NCBI GenBank assembly: GCA_034440635.1
Contig: JAOTON010000892.1
Location: forward strand, 117,735-181,734
Source: Lepas anatifera
Taxonomy: Eukaryota; Arthropoda; Thecostraca; Lepadidae
DNA length: 64,000 bases
Direction of reading: 5' to 3'
How positions within the stretch are numbered: position 1 is the stretch's first letter; every line of letters begins with the position of its first letter. Under the pieces are notes generated by a model. The model did not search any database, was not told the origin of the DNA, and worked only from the letters and a program-made list of their open reading frames with translations. This document shows, one piece after another, positions 11,015 through 20,226 of the stretch. Both the position numbers and the translations under genes were made by a program.

Positions 11015-11902
11015 TGCCCCACAAGGTTCCGGAGAGACCGTGGAAGAAAATAGGGTGTGATCTCATGGAGTTCAAGGGACATTCTTACTTGATCACAGAG
11101 GATTACTTCTCTGATTTCATAGAATGCGACAGACTCCACGACAAAAGAAGTCCAGAAATAATAAGGCTCTTAAAAAATCAGATGGCTCGTTATGGCATTC
11201 CAGGTCAGCATATGAGCGATAATGGTCCACCATTCAACTCACATGAGTTCCGCAGATTTTCGGAAGACTATGAATTCGGACATATAACAAGTTCACCAGG
11301 GTACCCACAGTCGAATGGAAAGGTAGAGAATGCAGTGAAACAGATCAAAAGGCTATTGGAAAAAACAGGCGAAACAAAGTCCGATCCATATCTAGCACTG
11401 TTAGAATTACGAAATATCCCAACGGAAGGAATAAACAGCTCCCCAGTACAGCGACTAATGGGGAGAAGAACACGAACAAAACTACCAACTCACAGCAGCC
11501 TTTTTGGTGCCGGAAACACCGACCGGAATCTCGATGCTGTTGCAAAAGCGGAAGGACAGGCAATGCAAGTTCTACAGCAGTTCAGCAAAGGATCTGAACC
11601 CTCGAAGGCAAAACATGCCAGTTCTGGTGGCTCCAAGAGCTGGACAGGAGAAGTGGCGACGAGCAGTTGTCATGGGCCAAGTCGGGAATCGGTCCTATTT
11701 AGTCAAAACAGAGGATGGAGCTGAATACCGTAGGAACAGACGACATCTAAGAGAAGACAAATCACGCACTGAAGTCTGCCGAGAGAGAACATCAGCTGCC
11801 ACTGGAGAACAGAGTCGAGTGTTTCTCCAAACTGATGACGCCAGTGCCTATCTACGCATATATCCCAAAGAAGAGGTGGCCACTGATAGCACTGGACTGT
11901 AG
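10990..11902 (+). pseudogene. Ty3/gypsy integrase catalytic core and C-terminal domain
   Basis: The DDE core is visible. The first acidic residue lies in IGCDLMEFKG (about 11050), the second in MSDNGPPFNS (about 11212) and the glutamate in NGKVENAVKQ (about 11315). A frameshift near 11500 moves the C-terminal part to another frame. That part carries EKWRRAVVMGQVGNRSYLV and EYRRNRRHLRE, a GPY/F-like DNA-binding module, ending at TAG 11900-11902. The enzyme would insert element cDNA into the genome. It is inactive as encoded because of the shifts. Confidence 0.88.
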
Positions 11903-11999
11903 CCCCAAGCACTGGTACTCCACTCGCTGCAGCAGGTGGATCTCCATACCTTCTGAGGAACAGGCGCAGACCAACGTTACGGGAAGCCCTGCTCAACCC

Positions 12000-12130
12000 C
12001 TTTGGAGGGGGATGTGTCGGCTGTTAGGATGAACAGCTATATATCCTTGCGCGTGATGTGTCACGTTAGATAATATTATGTTGTGTTGTGGAAGGATGAA
12101 TAAAGAGTATGGAATAATCGATACAAGCGT
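12000..12130 (+). repeat. Gypsy polypurine tract and 3' LTR-like end
   Basis: A purine run GGAGGGGGATG (12004-12014) is followed by TGTCGGCTGTTAGGATGAAC, the form expected at the start of an LTR. An AATAAA signal occurs at about 12099-12104. The sequence continues only about 110-120 bp before hAT transposase homology begins (about 12130). Mag-type LTRs are short, so this may be complete or truncated. No matching 5' LTR was found, so the identification rests on position and signals. Confidence 0.55.
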
Positions 12131-12516
12131 TACGTCCTCACGCAAGCTAATTAATTGTGCCTTCGCGGCGACGTCTTCATCGTTCAAAACGTCCTCATTC
12201 ACAGTGAATTGTCTCGAAATCCACACGTCATTAGCACGGGTGTCCATGTTTGGAAAGTAGTGACACACATTATTTCGAACACAGGCAATGTGACTGGCAA
12301 TGTCTGGAACAAAGGAACATTGAGCACTAGCTCCCTCCAGCAACATTGACAGTTCAGAAAACATTGACAAGTCCCCAACATCAACGCGGCGCTCATACAA
12401 CTCCGTCCTCCTAATAAAGCTGACCACTCGATCACGGGCTATCAAAACGCTGGTCATGGGGCCTTGCAAAGTGAGGTTGACAGAATTGATTTCCTCAAAT
12501 AAATCTGACAAATAGG

Positions 12517-12696
12517 GGATGAGGTGGCTTAGTGGATAGCACCCTTGTTTTCTAAGCCACTGGTCCCGGGTTCAAGTCCCGGCGGAGCCTCTGAATAAGT
12601 CGATCCGATCCCCAAAATCCCTTCCAACAGGGTGAGAGTTGGCAACGCCGTATGACCCTGGCAGTTGGTGTGTCGTTCAACCCCAACAATTATTGT
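12517..12696 (+). mobile_element. tRNA-derived SINE inside the hAT transposase
   Basis: Same family as 3717-3899, in plus orientation. It has box A TGGCTTAGTGG at about 12524-12534, box B GGTTCAAGTCC at about 12569-12579 and a tail ending CCCCAACAATTATT. The anticodon-like loop is TTTCTAA rather than CTTCTAA. A 15-bp duplication AATCTGACAAATAGG lies at 12502-12516 and 12697-12711. The transposase frame on the minus strand resumes exactly at the duplication. Confidence 0.93.
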
Positions 12697-13193
12697 AATC
12701 TGACAAATAGGCCAGCTTTTGGACGAACTCCACATTGGTCATTTTTGTATACATGTCTCGCTCATTTTCACTCCGGCCATTTTTTAGGAACATACAAATT
12801 TCTTCGTGCATTTACAGCACACGGGTCAAAGATTTACCACGCGAAAGCCAGCGCACTTTCGTGTAGAACAGCAGGGCATTGTACTTGGCACTAGCCTCAT
12901 CGCAGTGTTTTAAACAGCCGTGAATTGGTTGCATGGCCGCGAATGTGATTTATGACTTTCATCGTGTCCTTCAACACACTGAGTCGATCGCTGGGAAGGG
13001 TTTTAACTCCAAGCGTATACCTATGTATTATGCAGTGCATGAACATAGCATGTGGAGCGACGTCCTTCATACGGGCTATAAAACCAGAATGAACACCAAT
13101 CATTGCCGGCGCACCATCAGTGCACACCCCCACCAAATTGTCCAAGTTCAGTCCATGGGCACTAAGAAATTCTGCGACCACGTTAAAAACGTC

Positions 13194-13708
13194 GCTTTTT
13201 AAATTTTGAGTCTTTGGCTTTTTTAAAAATTTTTAGTATAAACCAAAATTTCGAAGTGAGAACACCTCTTTTTTTTTTTTGCCGGGACCATTATTTCAAA
13301 TGGTCCAGCCTAAATTCGGGGAGAAAATGAAGAAGATCCTTCTGACGTAAGGGAAGATGTCAAGATCTGGCCACTGGAGACAAAAGAAGAAGTGGTTCAG
13401 CCGATCCAAGTCTGGCAGGAAGAAGGCCCGCAGATCAAAGTCTCGCAGTCTCATTCCAAGGAGGCTGCGGAAGGCCTCAAGCCAAGAGGAAGAAGGTCCA
13501 AATCGGGAAGGCTGCTGGAGGATGGAAAGAAACGTCATTCAAGAAGAAGGAAGCGCTCCAATCTAGAAGTCTGGAGGCTGCAAACCAAGAAGGTGAAGCG
13601 AGTGAAGAAGAAGAGGAGGTGCTAACTGTCCCTTGAATAATTGTCGAAAAAGTGTAGTGCATTCTGCCTTATACTATGTCAACTGTCAATAACATAATAC
13701 AGCAATCT
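13194..13708. other. 515-bp insert of unknown type in the hAT transposase
   Basis: Transposase homology stops on both sides at a shared AACGTC (13188-13193 and 13709-13714), a likely 6-bp duplication. The insert has no obvious inverted termini. It starts with A/T-rich runs and holds a hairpin, GGACCATT with AATGGTCC around 13286-13307. At 13357-13566 there is a plus-strand frame rich in Arg, Ser and Lys (for example WFSRSKSGRKKARRSKSRS) that looks like an RS-type low-complexity domain. It could be a retroposed host cDNA piece or an LTR remnant; neither is proven. Confidence 0.5.
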
Positions 13709-14433
13709 AACGTCTTCTCCGCGAGTCGTTGTCTCCAGCGAGTGCGAGAACCGAAATTCCTCCTCTAAATCACAGTCTTTGAGGTAAAGAGCATAAACAA
13801 GTAGCTGCGAGCAGTTTGCAACATCAGTTGAATCGTCCACCGCCAAGGCAAAGTAATCACTATTTTTTATCTCACCTATGACTTGCTCCAAAATATCTTC
13901 ACTCATCTTGTCGATCCGACATTTTGATGGTATTGATAGAGAGCGGAATCTGATTTATCTTCTCGGCTTCCTTTTCTCCGCATACAAGCCTCACAGATTC
14001 CACCAGACACGGTTTTATGAGTTATTCACCAATGGCGTGCGGCTTTTTACATTCCACCACGCGCAAAGCAATTCGATATGACGCCTCCAGAGTGGCTTCA
14101 CTCATTCGAGCTGCGTAGCCCGTTGAATCAAGACGGGCCTTTTCCAAAACTTGTTCTTTTCTCTTAAAAAATTGACGTCTTTTCCGGTATGCTCAGAGTG
14201 AACCTTTTCTAAATGGCCTTTTAGCTTGCTTGGTTTCATGCTTTCATGGGCCAATACTTTTCCGCAAATAACACTCTGTGGCTTTTCGATTGACTGATCA
14301 ATTATGCTAGTAAAGCCCCACTTTAAATAAGCTTCATTGTACGATCGTTTACGATCCTTGCTCGCCATATTTGGCAGAGTAATCGGCAAAAGGCGTACAG
14401 ATACAGTTAGTCCATTGCAAACCAAGGCCGTAC

Positions 14434-14818
14434 CAGTGGCGGATCTAGCCGGATGGTTTGGGAGGGGCAAACCAAAGTCGAAAAGCATAAAAAACGTCGT
14501 GCAGTGCAAAATTGCGTTCAAATATGCCTTTTCGGTAGGATTTTGGGAACTGGAGACGAAAAGCAAAAAAGAAACGCCACGGGGTGAAAAATATGGACTG
14601 AAGATATTTTTTTCTGTCCAAGCCCCAATATTTACACTGAACTTCACTAATTTTGTTTGAAGTTGAGAGTTGAAGCACCAAAATCTTGCTTACAAGCTAA
14701 AAAGAATTCGGGGAAAAAAGGAGGTCGATCGCTTTGGGGGGGGCAAAAACATAGTTTTGCCCCGAGCTTTTCCGTTTGGGGGCAATTGCCTTTTTGCCCC
14801 CCCCTGGATCCGCCACTG
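14434..14818. mobile_element. hAT-type MITE, 385 bp
   Basis: The termini are CAGTGGCGGATCTAG and CTGGATCCGCCACTG. The 8-bp duplication is GGCCGTAC at 14426-14433 and GGCTGTAC at 14819-14826 (7 of 8 identical). The interior is non-coding with poly-G and poly-C near the ends. It lies 66 bp upstream of the transposase start codon of the host hAT element. It shares termini with the MITE at 19435-19695. Confidence 0.88.
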
Positions 14819-15405
14819 GGCTGTACACGTGTGGACTGACTTCGATCCTGGCGCCAAATGAAAAGACGCCTCTCGCCGCTGCGCGCACCGCGCAGCGCAT
14901 GCGCGGCCGGAAGCCGATCGTCATCAATGATGCACGTGACCACTACGCAGTACGCAGCACTTCGGCGGGGCGCGTGCCGGAAATCCGACTGTGGGTTGAT
15001 TCGTGCTGCTTATCTGTTCTGCATGACATTTTAAACAGACAGGTTTCCGTTTTGAAGCGTAAAGTAAAAGGAACACGTAACAAATAGGTGCGTTCTGTGC
15101 AGCTGTTACATTGTCTGAGTATGTTTTAGCCCAGGGCTGCATCAAAACTGTCTTAGCGTAACATTTATGGTTCAACTTCACAGGCCTTCGTTACCCCCGC
15201 AGAATGGCTCCGTTACCCCAAATGGGGTCATGACCCACCGTTTGGGAACCACTGGTGTAGAACATATTACAAGTTTGTTTCATAATGAAAGAAAAAAATT
15301 TTAAGAGTTTGAAGTGTTGTAATGAGCTTGAAAGTCATGATGATCGTGTTATAAAAAATTAACCGTCAATCGCTCATAGTATAATGAAATTGAAAATGCC
15401 AAATA

Positions 15406-15439
15406 GTATATTGATATTTCGACGGCGTGTCTTCTTCAG
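15406..15439 (-). ncRNA. Hammerhead-ribozyme-like core near the Penelope-like 5' end
   Basis: On the minus strand the order is CTGAAGA, a 3-bp stem GAC/GTC with loop ACGCC, GAAA, then ATA-TCAA-TAT, which could form a short helix III. Hammerhead ribozymes are established components of Penelope-like terminal repeats. A convincing helix I was not found here, and the motif is on the strand opposite the coding frames, so activity is doubtful. Confidence 0.4.
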
Positions 15440-15599
15440 GAGCAAGTTTTGAATTTGAAAGTCATTGATAGCAATGATTTTTAAATTCAATTTGAAATTA
15501 GGGCGAACAGCAAGCAGGTACACGTGAAAACAATGTTTAACATCTCGCGAAGGATACAGTGTGATGAGAATCTGATCACAGCCAACTTCAACCTGATAC

Positions 15600-15821
15600 G
15601 GGCGCGTCTCGACCATGTGATAAGCCCCCGTTGCCCAAACCTTTCTTCCCAGACTCTGATGCCTCCCAGCCACCCAAACCATCGAAACATACGGTGTTTC
15701 ACCTGAAGGAGACTAAAACTAAAATAATGAAAGCTTACCGCCATAACAACACACCAATAAAACATAACATCTCTACGGCACAACGCAAAGATCTAAAGGC
15801 CCTCTGTAATGATAACACTAC
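15600..15821 (+). pseudogene. Penelope-like N-terminal coding fragment
   Basis: The frame contains PKPSKHTVFHLKETKTKIMK and PIKHNISTAQRKDLKALCND, a region that typically precedes the RT in Penelope-like proteins. It ends in the target duplication AACACTAC (15814-15821) and continues in frame style at 22830 with TIIKRSDKCKSLVIMNKESY. No convincing start codon is visible. Confidence 0.7.
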
Positions 15822-15889
15822 CAGTGGCGTAGCCAAGGGGGGTCCTTGGGGTCCGCGGACCCCCCTTGGGCTGACCTTATGCACTGGAA

Positions 15890-17560
15890 AACAAGAGCAT
15901 TGGTCTCAGGGGCCCCCTTGGGCTTGGTCTCAGGGGGCCCTCCGAGCTCGATCTCAGGTCCCCCGAGGATGGTCTCAAGGGACCTCCGAGCTTGGTATCA
16001 GGGGTCCCCAAGCTTGGTCTTACGGGCCCCTAATCTTGGTCTCAGGGGCCCCCCGAGCTCGGTCTCAGGTGGCCCCGAGCTTGGTCTCAAGGAGTGCCCA
16101 AGCTTAGTCTCATGGGACCTTTGAACTTGGTCTCAGGGGCCCCCGAGCTTCGTCTCAGGGGGCCCCCGGAACTTGGTCTCACGGGCTTTCCGAGCTTGGT
16201 CTCAGGGGCCCCCTAACATCAGTATTGAGGGCTCCAGAGTACCTAACATTGATCTCGGGGGGCCCTGAGCTTGGTCTCAGGGAACCCACGAACTTTGTCT
16301 CAGGGGGCCCCGAGCTTGGTCTCAAGGGACCTCCGAACTTGGTCTCAGGGGCCCCCGAGCTTGGTCTCAGGAGGGCCTCCGAGCTTGGTCTCCGAGCTTG
16401 GTCTCAGAGGGGCCCAAGCTCGATCTCAGGGGGCCACGAGCTTGTTCTCAGGGAGCGCCCAAGCTTGGTCTCAAGGGACCTCCGAGCTTGGTCTCAGGGG
16501 CCCCCCGAGCTTGGTCTCAGGGGGCCCCCGAGCTTGGTCTCACGGGCTTTCCGAGCTTGGTCTCAGGGGCCCCCAATCATCGGTATCGAGAGCTCCAGAG
16601 TACCAAACATGAATCTCGGGGCCCCCTGAGCTCGGTCTCAGGGGCCCCCGAGCTTAATCTCACGGGCCTTTCGATCTTGGTCTCAGAGGCCCCCCGAGTT
16701 TGGTCTCAGGGGGCCCTCCTAGTTTGGTCTCAGGGGCCCCCGAGCTTGGTCTCACGGACCTTTCGAGCTTGGCCTCAGGGGGCCCCCGATCATCGGTATT
16801 GAGGGCTCCAGAGTACCGAACATTGATCTCAGGGGCCCTTTGAGCTCGATCTCAAGGGCCCCCTGAGCTTGGTCTCAGGGACCCTCCGAGCTTAGTCTCA
16901 GGGGCCTTTCTATCTTGGTCTCAGGGGACCCTCCGAGTTTGGTCTCAGGGGCCCCCGAGCTTGGTCTCACAGACCTTTCGGGCTTGGCTTCAGGGGGCCC
17001 CCGATCATCGGTATTGAGGGCTCCAGAGTACCAAACATTGATCTCAGAGGCCCCTTGAGCTCGGTCTCAAGGGCCCCCGAGCCTGGTCTCAGGGCCCCCT
17101 CGAGCTTTAGTCTCACGGGCCTTTCGATCTTGGTCTCAGGGGGCCCCGAGCTTGGTGTCACGGGGCCCTCCGAGTTTGGTACCATGGGACGCCCGAGCTT
17201 GGTCTCAGGCCCCCCGAGCTTGGTCTCGGGCCCCCCGAGCTTGGTCTCAGGGGGCTCCTCGAGCTTGGTCTCAGGTCCCCCAAGCTTGGTCTCAGGGGCC
17301 CTGAGCTTGGTCTCAGGGTGCCCCAAGCTTTGCATCAGGGGGCCCGAGCTTGGTCTCAGGGGGCCCGAGCTTGGTCTCACGGGCCTTCCGAGCTTGGTCT
17401 CAGGGGGTCCCGAGCTTGGTCTCACGGGCCTTTCGATCTTGGTCTTAGGGGCTCCAGAGTTGGTCTCAGGGATTCCCCGAGCATTGGTATTGATGGCTCC
17501 GGAGCAGCGAACATTGATCTCGGGAAGTGGGGGGGGACAATATTGATCTCGGGGTGCCCC
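15890..17560. repeat. Tandem array of a roughly 24-bp unit with GGTCTC
   Basis: The consensus unit is close to GAGCTTGGTCTCAGGGGGCC plus CCC, repeated roughly 65 times with small length changes. Each unit has a self-complementary GGGGCCCC-type core. A distinct anchor unit with the word GGGCTCCAGAGTACC (or a close variant) recurs near 16227, 16588, 16803, 17019, 17500 and 17680, indicating higher-order structure. The long open frames on both strands here arise from low stop density in the unit and are not credible genes. Confidence 0.9.
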
Positions 17561-17942
17561 CTGACTTTTGATATCGAGGGGACTTATGAGCGAGGCACGA
17601 GAATTGGCCCCATGGGACCCAGAGTTTGGTGTCAGGGGTCCAGGCTTGGGCTCAGGGTCCCCGAGCATTGGTATCGAGGGGCTCCAGAGTACCGAGCATT
17701 AGTCTCGGGGAGGCCTCCGAATGTTGATCTGGGGGGCCCCCGAACAACGGTGTCGAGTTACTCCTGAGAAAAGCGCAAGCATGGCCTAAGGGTGCCCCCG
17801 AACCTGATCTAATTGGAACCCCGAGCTTGGTCTTAGGAACCCCGCGCATCAGTATCCAGGGGCTGCAGTATTGGTATCGGGGGGGCAATACTTTCAGGGG
17901 CCTCCAAGTGCTAATCTCGGCGGGCCTCCGAATGTGTGGATG

Positions 17943-18060
17943 CAGTGGCGTAGCCAAGGGGTTCTAGGAGTCCGAGGACCCCCTTTGGGCCAATCTGAAC
18001 CACTGCAAAGCATTCTCTGATCACGGGGCCCCCAGAATCAGTCTCAGAAGCCCCTGAAGA
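17943..18060. repeat. Second copy of the hAT-ended element's left terminus
   Basis: CAGTGGCGTAGCCAAGGGGT at 17943 repeats the element start at 15822, and similarity continues for about 90 bp (GGACCCCCTTTGGGC then CACTGCAAAGCAT). It is in the same orientation. No second right end was found, so this is either an internal duplication or a nested relative that has lost its 3' terminus. Confidence 0.7.
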
Positions 18061-19370
18061 TTCGTTCGCAGGGCGTCCCGAGTCGGCCTCAGGGCTCCGC
18101 CCTGAGGGTCAGTCTCAAGACCCCCAAAAGTAGATTTCAGGGGGTCCCTGAGAGTCAGTCTCAGGGGATCCCGAAAGTCGGTCTCAGGGGCCCCCAGAGT
18201 CGGTCTCAGGAGGCCGACCTCGTCCCAGGGTCCCCCAGAGAGTGGTTCTCAGGGCCCCGCGACAGTCTATTTCAGGGGGCTCCATGAGAGTCAGTCTCAG
18301 AGAACCCCAAGAGTTGATCAAGGGGACCCCGAGAGTGAGTCTTAGAGGACCTCCGATATTCGGTCACATAGTCTTACGGGCGTCTCTCTCAGGGGGTCAA
18401 TATTTACTTTCAGGTGGCCCCGAGAGTTAATATGGAGATCCGAGAGTTAGTCTCATTTGATCCACCGAATGCTGATCTCAGGAGGCCCCCGAGGAGTAAT
18501 CTTGGGAACCCTCGAGATTTAGCCTGAGGCTGTGCCCTCCCCCTAGTTGTTGCATAAGAGGCCCCGAAAGTCAATCTCAGGGAGCACCTAAAAGTTAGTG
18601 TCAGAGTGCTCCCGGGAGCTAGTATCCGGTTCGTCCAAGGGCTAATTTTTGGGGCTTTGAGAGTAATTCCCAGATGTGCTCCCAAATTTTGGTCTCACGG
18701 CCCCGAGTTAGCCTTAGGCCTCTGAGGGCTAATCTGGGCTTCCGAGAGGCAGTCTCAGGAGTGTCGTGCCAAATACTCAGTCTCAGGGGTGCTTCCACGC
18801 CTCCCTCCTCGAGTGTTAGTCTCAGGGGGCGCCCCAGGATTAGTCTCAGAGGGCTGTCGAAAGTCATTCCCAGCCCCCGCCCCACCCCAGAGACAGCCTC
18901 AGGGGACCCCCAAGAGCTTATCTGGATGGCCCCGAGAGTCAGTCTCAGCCCCCTCCCCCAGAGCAAATCTGGGGGGCCCGATAAATAGGCCCAGAGGTGC
19001 TGCCGATAACTAATCTAGGGAGCCCCGAGAGATTCTCAGGAGTCCACAATTTTGGTTAAGAGGCGCCGTGAAACAGTATCAGAGACTCCCTGAGATCTAA
19101 TCGGGAGAGGGGCCGGAAATTAACCTTGTGAGTAGCGCCAGGTGTTGGTCTTAGGCGGCCACAGAGCTAGTCTCAGGTCCCCCAAGAACAAATCTCGGAA
19201 GCCCGAGTTATTTTCAGAGGACCTTTCAGTTCTAGTGTAAGGAGGGCCAGAGAGCTAATCTCAGAGATCCGACAATTAGTCTCACGAGGTCTCTAGGAAT
19301 TAGTCTCAGGGGCCCCCTGAAGCTGCCCTCAGGTGTCCCCAAAAGCTAGTCTCAGCGAGAACTCCTCTCC
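18000..19370. repeat. Decayed GGTCTC/AGTCTC array
   Basis: AGTCTCAGGGGCCCC-like units recur at about 25-30 bp spacing, more diverged than in the preceding array and with GAGAGT or GAGTT in place of GAGCTT. No coding capacity is credible. Confidence 0.75.
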
Positions 19371-19434
19371 TTCCTCCCCCTCATGGGTGGAGAATTGTTC
19401 TGAAAGTTACCCCGGCCGGCGGCCGATGCCTGGC

Positions 19435-19695
19435 CAGTGGCGGATCCAGCGCACCTGTTTGTGGGGGGGGCAAAAAAATAACCAGGGCTCGTCGACCGGG
19501 GGGTGCGTGGGGTGGAAACTACGTTGGCGTGGCCTTTATTGTGTCCACGGGGGGTGGGGTGTGAAGTGGTGTTGGCGTGGTGTTGGGTTTTGTGGCGTCG
19601 ATCGGGAGAGAGAGGGGCGCTAATTTGTATTGTTAGTCCCCCACATCTTTTTTGGAGGAAGGCTAGGCCCATTTTGCCCCCTGGATCCGCCAGCT
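19435..19695. mobile_element. hAT-type MITE, 261 bp
   Basis: The left terminus CAGTGGCGGATCCAG matches the MITE at 14434. The right terminus CTGGATCCGCCAG is slightly altered at its last bases. Flanks TGCCTGGC (19427-19434) and TGCCTTGC (19696-19703) match at 7 of 8 positions. Short open frames in it are not credible genes. Confidence 0.75.
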
Positions 19696-20187
19696 TGCCT
19701 TGCATGCTTCCAGTGTACCTACGTACTCCAGAGGAATAATAAAATGGACAGTTTCCCCGCAAAAACTGCCATGCCTATTGCTAAGGTCAGCTGTGGAGGT
19801 CCACAAAGGTCCATTGAAAAGTAAAAGAGCACAAAACAGACCAAAAAAGTAAAGACGAAACACAGAATCTCGTTTTATTTTCAATAACAACTTGTATGAT
19901 CTTTTGAGGCAATGAATGGCCGCAAAAAGGATTCCTGGAAAGGGACACGGTAAATGGCACGGGCAAAATATATCGGAACGATGACGAGGAAGAGGGACGT
20001 CCTCGGGTATGTGTTGACTTGATGTCGATGTTGGTGCTGGGATACCCATCTGGGGAACGGCTGATCGAATGCTTCCTGCAGAATAAACACATGTTGATAA
20101 GAGAGTTATTTTACAACTAAGTGAACAGGCAACGTCAGATAATATCACGATGGCCTTAGTTTCAGCTGAAACCTGGATGGGCTTTTG

Positions 20188-20226
20188 TTGGGGTTTAACG
20201 ACGCACCAACTGCCAGGGCCATACGG
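20188..20226 (-). mobile_element. 39-bp 5'-truncated SINE tail
   Basis: The 39 bp equal the last part of the SINE family tail (complement of CCGTATGGCCCTGGCAGTTG to CCCCAA). Flanking direct repeats CTGGATGGGCTTTTG (20173-20187) and CTGGATGGACTTTTG (20227-20241) match at 14 of 15. Target-primed insertion with 5' truncation explains it. Confidence 0.85.

Larger units (their letters stand above)
2405..12130 (+). mobile_element. Decayed Ty3/gypsy LTR retrotransposon, split by three later insertions
   Basis: In order on the plus strand there are gag, aspartic protease, reverse transcriptase, RNase H, integrase and a short 3' LTR-like end. This protease-RT-RNase H-integrase order defines Ty3/gypsy. 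The gag zinc-knuckle pattern and the short LTR suggest a Mag-like lineage (inference). Three insertions split it: a SINE (3717-3899), a TTAA/TIR element (4166-4964) and a hAT-ended element (5075-9543). The protein frame resumes after each. Removing them leaves about 4.3 kb. It carries several frameshifts and at least two in-frame stops, and no 5' LTR was found, so it is not autonomous. Confidence 0.9.
12130..14368 (-). pseudogene. ZBED-like hAT transposase (broken)
   Basis: The start is ATG at 14368 (MASKDRKRSYNEAYLKWGF). The BED-type zinc finger region reads KPQSVICGKVLAHE then KLKGHLEKVHSEH; a serine stands where related proteins usually have the first zinc-binding cysteine. Downstream blocks in other frames match the family: DDSTDVANCSQLLVYALY (about 13790-13845), VCTDGAPAM and MHCIIHR (about 13030-13120), TKVRWLSRGKSLTRVL (about 12810-12860), then VEFVQKLAYLSDLFEEIN, which is split by the SINE at 12517. 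Lesions include a stop at 14102-14104, another near 14017, a frameshift near 13905 and a TAA near 12810. ZBED-like hAT transposases cut and paste DNA using a DDE-type active site; this copy cannot be functional. Confidence 0.88.
12130..15254 (-). mobile_element. ZBED-like hAT transposon, 3'-truncated and decayed
   Basis: The 5' terminus on the minus strand is CAGTGGTTCCCAAACGGTGG (complement at about 15235-15254), a classic hAT terminus shared with Charlie/ZBED-type elements. A transposase pseudogene follows from 14368 down to about 12130. The other terminus is missing: homology stops at the gypsy 3' end. Three insertions sit inside: a MITE (14434-14818), a 515-bp insert (13194-13708) and a SINE (12517-12696). 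Confidence 0.85.

Noticed and set aside
11993..12130. C-terminal extension of the hAT transposase frame
   Set aside because: The frame continues past 12130 only by chance through antisense gypsy LTR sequence; family similarity ends near 12130.
12517..12600. Functional tRNA gene
   Set aside because: Box A and box B are present, but the anticodon stem does not pair well, the sequence continues into a SINE body and tail, and a 15-bp target duplication flanks the whole unit.
15846..17767. Plus and minus frames of 90-230 codons in the GGTCTC region
   Set aside because: They are by-products of the tandem unit, with different frames open over the same DNA.
19663..20148. 161-codon minus-strand frame
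   Set aside because: It crosses a MITE boundary, has no recognised motif and a different frame is also open in the same DNA.
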